Part shown: piece by piece, positions 34,258 through 41,188 of the stretch
Numbering within the stretch: position 1 is the stretch's first letter
Layout of the letters: the number at the start of each line of letters is the position of its first letter
From: Oscillospiraceae bacterium
GTDB taxonomy: Bacteria; Bacillota; Clostridia; Oscillospirales; QAMX01
Assembly (NCBI GenBank): GCA_015067715.1
Contig: SVLY01000018.1
Location: forward strand, 1-46,168
Direction of reading: 5' to 3'
Length of the DNA: 46,168 nt
Notes under the pieces: generated by a model
Database searches by the model: none
The model's input: only the letters and a program-made list of their open reading frames with translations
What the model was told of the DNA's origin: nothing
Program-made: the position numbers and the translations under genes

Positions 34258-35282
34258 AGCGCACACTCCCTTTCCCCGCATATCACAACAGCGTGGCAGA
34301 TCCCGGGTATTGAAGAGCCCTGTTGTATCTCCGTTGGAGAATGAAGGGCTCCCGTCCCGGCAAAGATCATCCGTTTATACCTTCCGGCTCTCACCTCGTC
34401 CAGAATTTTACCGCAGAGCACAGCGGCGCTGCAGCCGCACCCGGAGCCGCCGCAGTGGGTGTCCTGAGAGGGAGAGAAGATCAGCTCTCCGCAGTCAAAA
34501 TAGTTTTCGCCCAGTTTAATTCCATTTTGTGCGCAAAGATCCCGCAGGATCTTGCTGCCCAGGGCTCCAAGGTCTCCTGTGAGTATGAGATCAAAGCTGT
34601 CCGGCGAGGTGGACGTATCTGTAAACAGGGCGGTCAGTGTGTCAAATGCCGCAGGCGCCATTGCCGCGCCCATGTTGTTTGCGTCCGTCACACCGGCGTC
34701 CACAATGTGACCGCAGGTGGCGCTGCAGATATAGGGCCCGTCACTGTTCGGTGTCAGAATGGCGCAGCCGGAGGCCGTGCAGGTCCACTGTGCGCTTGGG
34801 GGCCTTTGACCGCCGTATTCAAGGGGCATTCGGTATTGCCTTTCCGCACTGCAAAAATGGGACGAGGTTATGACTGCAATATTTTCCCCGTAGCCCCCGT
34901 CCACGGTCATCGCCCCGAGACCAAGCCCCTGGGCCATTGTTGAGCAGGCGCCGTAAAGCCCGAGATACGGAACGCCCGTTGCCTTGTGGGCAAAGGACGA
35001 GCTTATGCACTGGTTCAAAAGATCCCCGGCGTATATCCGGTCAAGTGATTTTTGATCCAGCTTTGCTTTTTCAAGGGCAATGCCCAGCGCCCGGCTTTGC
35101 ATTGCGCTTTCGGCCTGTTCCCAGGTCTTTTGTGAAAGGGTCGTGTCAGGATAGGTCTCGTCAAAGTATTTTCCAAGAGGGCCGGCCGATTCTTTCTTTC
35201 CTGCCACAGCCGCCCATGAGGCGATGCCCGGCAGAGAGGGAAAGCGAACCGTGTGGGTCCCCAGTTTGTTTTTCCGGTTCAA
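34254..35282 (-). CDS. spoVAD: Stage V sporulation protein AD
   Basis: A 342-residue thiolase-like protein that binds dipicolinic acid at the inner spore membrane. Features include YAGDLLNQCISSSFAHK, GLYGACSTMAQGLGLG and GGSGCGCSAAVLCGKIL. The start is TTG at 35282 (MNRKNKLGTHTVRF), because AAAGGAG lies 7 nt upstream. Further in-frame codons upstream cross the parS site and have no ribosome site. spoVAC, normally its upstream neighbour, is absent. Confidence 0.92.
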   Translation of the reverse strand: MNRKNKLGTHTVRFPSLPGIASWAAVAGKKESAGPLGKYFDETYPDTTLSQKTWEQAESAMQSRALGIALEKAKLDQKSLDRIYAGDLLNQCISSSFAHKATGVPYLGLYGACSTMAQGLGLGAMTVDGGYGENIAVITSSHFCSAERQYRMPLEYGGQRPPSAQWTCTASGCAILTPNSDGPYICSATCGHIVDAGVTDANNMGAAMAPAAFDTLTALFTDTSTSPDSFDLILTGDLGALGSKILRDLCAQNGIKLGENYFDCGELIFSPSQDTHCGGSGCGCSAAVLCGKILDEVRAGRYKRMIFAGTGALHSPTEIQQGSSIPGICHAVVICGERECAL

Positions 35283-35306
35283 GGTAATTCTCCTTTGAGT
35301 TGGAAA

Positions 35307-35322
35307 TGTTTCACGTGAAACA
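35307..35322. other. parS: parS chromosome-segregation site
   Basis: A perfect 16-bp palindrome TGTTTCACGTGAAACA, extended by AA/TT on both sides. It matches the ParB/Spo0J binding consensus TGTTNCACGTGAAACA exactly. It lies about 15 kb from the predicted origin, in the gap between spoVAD and the deacetylase. ParB here would load and spread to organise the origin. No second copy was noticed. Confidence 0.9.
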
Positions 35323-35367
35323 TTTTTCCCCGGGGAGCAAAAAAATATACCATCCGAAAGGGCGTTG

Positions 35368-35376
35368 TGGTATAAT
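35368..35376 (+). promoter_or_regulatory. Promoter of the deacetylase gene (extended -10)
   Basis: TGG then TATAAT at 35368-35376, an extended -10 without a recognisable -35. The ATG lies about 34 bp downstream. Confidence 0.6.
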
Positions 35377-35409
35377 AAAAGCAAATGAAAAAAAGGGGAG
35401 TCAGATAAA

Positions 35410-36117
35410 ATGAAGACCTTTGGAGATAACAAGCTCAAAGCATTCACCCTCAGCTATGACGACGGCGTTACTCAGGACATACGCTTGATTGAACTGCTGA
35501 ATAAATACGGCCTCAAGTGCACCTTTAACCTCAACTCCGGTTTTTTGGGACAGAAGGGGATATTGGACAGATGGGGAAAGAGAATATCCCACTATAAGAT
35601 CCACCCCGAGGACGTAAAATACGTCTACGACGGACACGAGGTTGCCGTTCACACGGTAAACCACCCCGTGCTGCCAGAGCTTCCCGATGAAGACGTTGTC
35701 CGTGAGGTTGAGGAAGACCGTATCGCTCTGAGTGAGATCGTTGGTTATGAAGTTGTGGGCATGGCCTATCCCAGCGTTGGCATCGGTTACGACACAAGAG
35801 TGCCCGAGCTCATCCGCACACGCACGGGAGTTAAATACGTCCGAAGCGTTGAGGACACGGACAGCTTCGACCCCCAGGAGGATCTTTACCGTTTCCGACC
35901 CAACGTCTATAACCTGCTCGAGATGGACAGAATGTTTGAGTTGGGAAAGAAATTCGTTGAGCTTAAGGCAGACAGACCTCAGATATTCTATTGCTGGGGT
36001 CACGCATACGAGATGGACTTTGAAAAGGACTTCTGGGTGAAGCTTGAGGAGTTTTTTGAGATGATGGCCGGCAGAGACGATATATTCTACGGCACAAATA
36101 AAGAAGTTCTGCTTTAA
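35410..36117 (+). CDS. Polysaccharide deacetylase family protein
   Basis: A 235-residue protein of the NodB/CE4 type. The motif SYDDGVTQD holds the metal and catalytic aspartates, HTVNHP the metal histidines, and MAYPSVGIGYDT the third conserved motif. There is no signal peptide, so the substrate is unlikely to be peptidoglycan outside the cell. It may act on a cytoplasmic amino-sugar or a small N-acyl compound. It has its own extended -10 promoter and a GGGGAG site. The next gene, eutH, has a separate promoter. Confidence 0.85.
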   Translation: MKTFGDNKLKAFTLSYDDGVTQDIRLIELLNKYGLKCTFNLNSGFLGQKGILDRWGKRISHYKIHPEDVKYVYDGHEVAVHTVNHPVLPELPDEDVVREVEEDRIALSEIVGYEVVGMAYPSVGIGYDTRVPELIRTRTGVKYVRSVEDTDSFDPQEDLYRFRPNVYNLLEMDRMFELGKKFVELKADRPQIFYCWGHAYEMDFEKDFWVKLEEFFEMMAGRDDIFYGTNKEVLL

Positions 36118-36121
36118 AACA

Positions 36122-36150
36122 TTTACTTATTCCCAAAAATGTGGTATAAT
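36122..36150 (+). promoter_or_regulatory. Promoter of eutH
   Basis: TTTACT (36122-36127), a 17-bp spacer and TATAAT (36145-36150), the latter extended by TGG. It lies just after the deacetylase stop codon. Confidence 0.72.
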
Positions 36151-36180
36151 CTGCCCTGTGAAAACTTTTGGGAGAAAAAC

Positions 36181-37269
36181 ATGGAAATCACATTCGACAG
36201 GATCGTAATAATAATTATGGCGGCCTTTGCCGTTGTGGGCGGACTGGACAGGATATTCGGCAATTGCCTCAAACTCGGCCAGAGCTTTGAAAACGGAATA
36301 CGCACCATGGGCGAGCTTGCACTCTCCATGGTGGGCATAATCGTTCTGGCTCCAGTGATCGCAAAGGTGCTTGGGCCGGTGGTCGTTCCGGTGTACAGAT
36401 TTTTAGGAGCGGACCCGGCCATGTTTGCCGGAACCATACTTGCCTGCGATATGGGCGGCGCCCCATTGGGAATGGAGCTTACAAAGGATCTTGAGGCAGC
36501 AAGGCTTGGGGGAATGATAACGGGTTCTATGCTGGGCGGCACGGTGAGCTTCACGATACCCGTTGCAATGAGCATTCTGCCCGTGGGGGACAGAAAATTT
36601 GCCGCAAAGGGCATACTCTGCGGTGTTGTGACTGTTCCTTTGGGAGTTTTCCTTGGGGGAATCGTTGCCGGAATACCCGTGCTCAAGGTTTTTATGAACC
36701 TGATACCCATACTTATCGTCTCGCTTCTCATCGCTCTTGGGCTGTGGAAGGCTGAAAGATTTATTATCAAGGCCTTTGAAATATTCGGAAAATTTATAAC
36801 CGCCGTTGCCACGGTTGGTCTTTTGGCGGGGGGGATCGAGCTTACCACGGGATTTACGGTCATACCCGGACTTGGCTCCATGGAGGAGGCCTTCTGTGTA
36901 GTGGGTGAGATCGCCATCGTCCTTGCGGGTGCGTTTCCCCTTGTGTCCATCATAACCCGGCTGCTGGACAAGCCCCTTGGAAAAGCCGGGGCGAAATTCG
37001 GAATGAACTCCGTTTCGGTCTCGGGTATTATCGCAACACTTCCAAACTCCCTTGCAACCTTTGACCTTGTTCCCAAAATGGACGACCGGGGTAAGGTGGT
37101 CAACATGGCATTTGCAGTTTCGGCCGCCTTCGTCTTTGGCGATCACCTTGCGTTCTCCGCGGGCTACGACCCGGAGATGATACTGCCCCTTATCCTTGGA
37201 AAGCTATTTGCGGGCATTACGGCAGTTTGTCTTGCCCTTTTAATAACAAAGGAGAAAAAACATGTTTGA
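36181..37269 (+). CDS. eutH: EutH-type ethanolamine permease
   Basis: A 362-residue membrane protein with about ten helices. Typical features are LGADPAMFAGTILACDMGG, SVSGIIATLPNSLATFDLVP and FVFGDHLAFSAGYDP. EutH facilitates ethanolamine entry at low concentration. No other eut gene is in the window, so this is an orphan permease whose substrate may differ. The ATG at 36181 follows GGGAG by 6 nt. It overlaps the PHP gene by 8 nt and is thus in an operon with it. Confidence 0.88.
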   Translation: MEITFDRIVIIIMAAFAVVGGLDRIFGNCLKLGQSFENGIRTMGELALSMVGIIVLAPVIAKVLGPVVVPVYRFLGADPAMFAGTILACDMGGAPLGMELTKDLEAARLGGMITGSMLGGTVSFTIPVAMSILPVGDRKFAAKGILCGVVTVPLGVFLGGIVAGIPVLKVFMNLIPILIVSLLIALGLWKAERFIIKAFEIFGKFITAVATVGLLAGGIELTTGFTVIPGLGSMEEAFCVVGEIAIVLAGAFPLVSIITRLLDKPLGKAGAKFGMNSVSVSGIIATLPNSLATFDLVPKMDDRGKVVNMAFAVSAAFVFGDHLAFSAGYDPEMILPLILGKLFAGITAVCLALLITKEKKHV

Positions 37270-38050
37270 TTATCACATTCACTCCAGCCTTTCCTTTGAC
37301 TCAAAGGAAGACCCCATGGAGATAGCCCGTGCCGCCGCAAACGCAGGGCTTAAGGAGATATGCTTCACCGACCATTACGATTTCAATACCTCGCCCGACC
37401 TTCCCGTTAATATCTTCTCCGAGAAGGCGTGGCACGATCAGTATGCAGACGTTGGAGTTGAGGGACTTACCGTAAGACACGGAGTTGAGCTTGGCATTGC
37501 AAACTGGAATACCGCCGAGGCGAAAGCCCTCACAGAGTGGGAGGGGCTGGACTTTATAATCGGTTCTGTACACTTCATCGACGGTCACGACCCCTATGAA
37601 AAGGTTTATTGGGAGACCCGCACCGTTGCAAAGGCATTTGAGGACTATCTGTTGGGAATTTTAGAGTGCGTTAAGGTGCACACCGATTTCGACGTGCTTG
37701 GTCATCTGACCTACGTCTGCAAATCCGTCCACAACCCCAGCCACGCTCCCGTGCCCTACGGCGACTATCTGGACATCACTGATGAGATCATGAAAATTCT
37801 GGTCTCGAAGGGCAAGGGCATGGAGATAAACACCAGCGGCGTGGACAGAGCCGGATGCTTTTTGCCCCAGAAGGAATATCTCGAGCGCTTTAAGCAATTT
37901 GGCGGCGAGATCGTCACCATCGGTTCCGACGCCCACGACAGAACCCGCGTCGGCCAGTATTCCGCCGAAGCAATGGAAATTCTGGGTGACGTTTTTGGTC
38001 ACGTCTGCACCTTCGAAGGCAGAAAGCCGGTCTTCAACAAAATTAAGTAA
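37262..38050 (+). CDS. PHP-type histidinol phosphatase
   Basis: A 262-residue metal-dependent phosphatase of the PHP family with motifs HIHSSLSFDS, CFTDHYDF, IGSVHFIDG and IGSDAHDRTRVG, which supply the metal ligands. It resembles HisK, which dephosphorylates histidinol phosphate, but members of the family also act on other phosphoesters. Overlap with eutH (8 nt) suggests joint expression, without an obvious metabolic link. An AAAGGAG site lies 7 nt upstream. Confidence 0.85.
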   Translation: MFDYHIHSSLSFDSKEDPMEIARAAANAGLKEICFTDHYDFNTSPDLPVNIFSEKAWHDQYADVGVEGLTVRHGVELGIANWNTAEAKALTEWEGLDFIIGSVHFIDGHDPYEKVYWETRTVAKAFEDYLLGILECVKVHTDFDVLGHLTYVCKSVHNPSHAPVPYGDYLDITDEIMKILVSKGKGMEINTSGVDRAGCFLPQKEYLERFKQFGGEIVTIGSDAHDRTRVGQYSAEAMEILGDVFGHVCTFEGRKPVFNKIK

Positions 38051-38060
38051 AACTGTGGAA

Positions 38061-38096
38061 AACACCCCTGCGGATAAATCCGCAGGGGTGTTGATT
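38061..38096 (+). terminator. Terminator of the eutH-PHP operon
   Basis: A perfect 14-bp stem (38061-38074 with 38079-38092) with a 4-nt loop is followed by GATTTG. It is strong as a hairpin, though its T run is weak. Confidence 0.72.
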
Positions 38097-38107
38097 TGAA
38101 ACTCAAA

Positions 38108-38330
38108 ATGAACCTCCCCCCATCGGGGGAGGTGCCCCGTAAGGGGCGGAGGGGGCAGTGGTAGGTATCGTTGAGCCCCCGCCCCCGATAGGGGGAGCTT
38201 TATAACGTGAGTAAACGTTAAAATGGGCCCTAAAGAAACCTCCCCCCATCGGGGGAGGTGCCCCGTAAGGGGCGGAGGGGGCATGGGTAGGCAACGGTAA
38301 GCCCCCGCCCCCGAGAGGGGGAGCTTTATG
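38108..38330. repeat. Hairpin-repeat array, cluster 5
   Basis: Two copies of a unit with CCTCCCCC/GGGGGAGG, GCCCC/GGGGC and a GGGGGAGC-bearing end followed by TTTAT lie near 38112-38205 and 38238-38328. The units differ from those in clusters 1-4: the loop reads CATC or GATA and the end stem is GCCCCCGCC-type. No gene is seen in the 38051-38373 gap apart from these and the terminator. Confidence 0.82.
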
Positions 38331-38373
38331 TCAATTTTCTGACTATTTTCTCTTATACCCAGAAAAGATATGA

Positions 38374-38739
38374 TTAATCGCCGCTAAAGAGAATGGTATT
38401 AACAGCACAGTCGATATAATCACAAACTCCTCTGAAGTTATCAGAGATATCATTATTAGAGATCCGAATAACGGTAAACCCCATTTGTTCGAAGCATTCG
38501 GTTCTTTTCAGGTCATATTCTATCTTTGAAGGGGAATAGTGACCGCTGCCGTCAAGTTCTACAATAAGTCTTGCCTTAGCACAGTAGAAATCCACTATGT
38601 AATTATGTATGACCTGTTGACGACGAAATTTGACCGGATAGGAGCGAAGATAATTATACCAAAGCTTTCTTTCCCATGGGGTCATATTTTTTCTTAATTC
38701 TTTGGCAAGGGGAATCAGGTTTTTCTCGTATTCGATCAT
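38374..38739 (-). CDS. DUF559 / Vsr-like endonuclease domain protein
   Basis: A 121-residue protein matching DUF559 (PF04480), a small PD-(D/E)XK-like fold related to very-short-patch repair nucleases. It has LRKNMTPWERKLWYNYLR, KFRRQQVIHNYIVDFYC, LIVELDGSGHY and IEYDLKRTE, which include the candidate catalytic aspartate, glutamate and lysine positions. Its cellular role is unknown. The ATG at 38739 follows GGAG by 7 nt, and upstream in-frame codons lie in a repeat. The gene is enclosed by two hairpin-repeat arrays. Confidence 0.82.
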   Translation of the reverse strand: MIEYEKNLIPLAKELRKNMTPWERKLWYNYLRSYPVKFRRQQVIHNYIVDFYCAKARLIVELDGSGHYSPSKIEYDLKRTECFEQMGFTVIRISNNDISDNFRGVCDYIDCAVNTILFSGD

Positions 38740-38779
38740 TGGCTTGCTCCGGAAAAATATGGAATATATGAGGGGACTA

Positions 38780-39215
38780 AAGAAACCTCCCCCCATCGGG
38801 GGCGGGGGCATGGGCAGGCAACGTTGCGCCCCAGCCCCCTCAGTCTCGTCTTCGACGAGCCAGCTCCCCCGAAAGGGGGAGCTTTATGATGTGCGCAAAT
38901 GTTAAAATTGGCAACCAAAGAAACCTCCCCCCATCGGGGGAGGTGCCCCGTAGGGGCGGAGGGGGCAGGAGTAGGCAACGGTAGGCCCCCTCAGTCTCGT
39001 CTTCGACGAGCCAGCTCCCCCGATAGGGGGAGCTTTATCATGATTAACCGAAGCTCATCCTCAGAAAGGGGGAGCTTTATGACCTGTGCAGATTTAAAGA
39101 GGGCTCCCAAAGAAACCTCCCCCCATCGAGGGAGGTGCCCCGTAAGGGGCGGAGGGGGCCTGGGTAGGCAACGGCAAGCCCCCGCCCCCGAAAGGGGGAG
39201 CTTTATAACTGTGCT
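38780..39215. repeat. Hairpin-repeat array, cluster 6
   Basis: Copies of the unit of cluster 5 are found near 38786 (truncated), 38925 and 39115, each with CCTCCCCC and GGGGGAGG. Companion stems GCTCCCCC/GGGGGAGC lie near 38862, 39013 and, as a damaged copy, 39068, preceded by CAGTCTCGTCTTCGACGAGCCA where present. No gene is seen in 38740-39224. Confidence 0.82.
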
Positions 39216-39224
39216 ATTGTAAAA

Positions 39225-40910
39225 TCAGTCCTTTTGCCAGATGCGAACCCAGTCGACCTTCATTTCGCTGAGCGTGGTCTTGTCGGTGGGGACTTCGGAG
39301 GGGAGGCAGACGGAAACGCAGACCTCCTGATCCTGGGTGGAAACGCCGTCGCCCCAGGTGGTCTCGAAGACGCAGTTTTCGTCCACGAAGAAGCGGTAAA
39401 CGTCCTCCGTCCATTCAAGGGCGTAGGTGTGGTAGGCGGTGTAGGTGTCTTCCATGTTCGTTCTCACGGGCCAGGGATGCTCCGTGCCGTGGCCGGGGAA
39501 GGTGTAGAAGGGGGTCTTCATGCCGGTTACGTGGATATTGCTTTCCACTCCCGCCGGGCCGGAGCGAACGCCCTCGGGGTCGCCGGGGGCAATTGCGCGG
39601 ATAGCCTCCATAATGTCAAGCTCCGCGCCGCCAATGCCGCCGCGGGAGATCTCCGGCGTGTAGGGGCCTCGCGCCTGAAGCCAGAAGGCGCTCCATAAAT
39701 TGGTGGGATAGGGATCGTTGCAGATACAGCGGCACTCAAAATAGCCTCTGGTGAAGCGCTTTTTAATATGAAGGTCGGCGCCGTACCAGCCGGGGCCGAA
39801 TTCTCCATCCTCAAAATATCCGGTTTTTATAATCAGATTTCCGTCTTCAACCCGAACATTCTTTGTTCCGTCAAATCCACAGCCTGTTTTGCCAAGGTGG
39901 CGGAACTCCCAGTTTTCTGTGTCCAGGGCATTGCCGTTAAAATCGTCCTCAAAGACCAGCTTATATCCCGTGGGGTCAAAACGGATCTCCCTGCCGCCGA
40001 TGCGGGCAAAGAGGTCTGCCATAAGAGCGTCGCGGTCGATGCGCCAGACGTATTTCATAAGGCCGCGGTTGGGGTCAAAGCCGTATATCCGGTCGTATTC
40101 CGGCACGGGGGCAGAGACCAGCCTGTCGGACATAAAGCGCCCGTCCCCGTTCAAAAGCCAGGCAACGGCGGTAACGTCCCAGATGACCCGGGACCAGGGT
40201 CTGCCGGAGGCGTAGCTTTCGGCGGTGGCAATGGTGTTTGCGGCAAGGTAGCTTGCAAGGGGATTTTTGCCGGAGAGCCAATATTCGAGCTCGGGCTTTG
40301 TGACGTAAAAATGGTCTACGATTCCGGCGCAGGGAAGCTGGACAAGGGGCACGCCGGAGGAGAAGATCACTCTTGCGGCGGCAATATCCTGGACCATGTT
40401 GAATTCCGAACAGCCGTAGGGCCAGTCGTGGGCGTGACCCCCAAGCCAGACCACAACGCAGTTTTCAGCCATTTCGGGGCAGAGCAGCATGGCAGAGGCA
40501 ACGTTGGTGATGGCGCCGATGGCGACCACGTAAAGGGGATCCTCCGGACTGTGAGCCCTGGCGCACTCTGCGATAAAGGCCGCGGCGTCGCTTTCCACGG
40601 GGGTGGATTCGTTGGGCAGATATCTTTGGGCTCCGCGGAAGACCCTTGGGCCAAGCCCGTCGGCGCGGGCAAGGGAGAGAAGCTTCATTATTTCGTAATA
40701 GCTTTTGTCCATTCCGTCGGCGGGAGAGGAGGAGTTTTCGTTGAAAAACGGCGCGGCGGTGAGGCCCAAAACGTTAAGCTTTTCGGGGCAGGCGAGCATA
40801 TAGGCGATGGCAAACTGATCGTCTATCTCGTTAAAGGCGTCTGTGTCCAGAATAACGTCCACCTTTTTGGTGGGTGGGGTGAGGTTTTTGATGAACTGTT
40901 CCTGTGTCAT
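39225..40910 (-). CDS. Nucleoside hydrolase-like domain fused to a GH16 glycoside hydrolase
   Basis: A 561-residue two-domain protein. The N-terminal part (about residues 15-310) is an inosine/uridine-preferring nucleoside hydrolase fold: DTDAFNEIDDQFAIAY carries the calcium-binding aspartates, followed by AIGAITNVASAM and IWDVTAVAWLL. The C-terminal part (315-561) is a GH16 domain with the catalytic motif ELDIME and SAFWLQARGP, as in beta-glucanases and laminarinases. There is no signal peptide, unlike most GH16 enzymes. The reading frame runs through both halves, so a frame error is unlikely. GGGAGG lies upstream of the ATG, and the gene has its own promoter. Confidence 0.88.
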   Translation of the reverse strand: MTQEQFIKNLTPPTKKVDVILDTDAFNEIDDQFAIAYMLACPEKLNVLGLTAAPFFNENSSSPADGMDKSYYEIMKLLSLARADGLGPRVFRGAQRYLPNESTPVESDAAAFIAECARAHSPEDPLYVVAIGAITNVASAMLLCPEMAENCVVVWLGGHAHDWPYGCSEFNMVQDIAAARVIFSSGVPLVQLPCAGIVDHFYVTKPELEYWLSGKNPLASYLAANTIATAESYASGRPWSRVIWDVTAVAWLLNGDGRFMSDRLVSAPVPEYDRIYGFDPNRGLMKYVWRIDRDALMADLFARIGGREIRFDPTGYKLVFEDDFNGNALDTENWEFRHLGKTGCGFDGTKNVRVEDGNLIIKTGYFEDGEFGPGWYGADLHIKKRFTRGYFECRCICNDPYPTNLWSAFWLQARGPYTPEISRGGIGGAELDIMEAIRAIAPGDPEGVRSGPAGVESNIHVTGMKTPFYTFPGHGTEHPWPVRTNMEDTYTAYHTYALEWTEDVYRFFVDENCVFETTWGDGVSTQDQEVCVSVCLPSEVPTDKTTLSEMKVDWVRIWQKD

Positions 40911-40949
40911 GGAAACACCTCCCTGTGGGCAGGAAATTTTTGTACTTCG

Positions 40950-40978
40950 ATTATATCACGGATTATTTGCGGATTCAA
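40950..40978 (-). promoter_or_regulatory. Promoter of the fusion gene
   Basis: On the minus strand, TTGAAT (40973-40978), a 17-bp spacer and TATAAT (40950-40955) extended by TGA. It is back to back with the pfl promoter, with only 22 bp between the -35 elements. Confidence 0.78.
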
Positions 40979-41000
40979 CTGTTTTTGTTCAGAATGTTTA

Positions 41001-41029
41001 TTGACATTCCGGGCTTAACATAATATAAT
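41001..41029 (+). promoter_or_regulatory. Consensus promoter of the pfl operon
   Basis: Perfect TTGACA (41001-41006) and TATAAT (41024-41029) with 17 bp between them, the strongest promoter in the window. The leader to the pflB ATG is about 150 nt. No Rex-type or Fnr-type dyad was recognised. Confidence 0.88.
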
Positions 41030-41111
41030 AAAGTACAGGCGTTTACATGACTGACGGATTTTTGCGGGATGACCGCAGGGGAGTGTAGACAGATTATAAT
41101 ATGCCGACCGT

Positions 41112-41158
41112 CTGGGCAATTCAGTTTTTAACGGCTGATTTGCCCGGTTTTGTTTTTT
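41112..41158 (+). terminator. Attenuator-like terminator in the pfl leader
   Basis: A 13-bp stem (41112-41124 with 41135-41147; one mismatch, one wobble) is followed by a T-rich run (41148-41158). It lies between the promoter and pflB. A second copy of CGGGCAA (41159-41165) downstream could compete for the same 3' arm (TTGCCCG, 41140-41146), which would permit a switch between terminated and open forms. Confidence 0.6.
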
Positions 41159-41188
41159 CGGGCAAGATCGGGCAGAAAGGATGATTTT

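Noticed and set aside
41036-41188. T-box or known riboswitch in the pfl leader
   Set aside because: No T-box core or familiar aptamer motif could be recognised, so only an attenuator-like fold is claimed.
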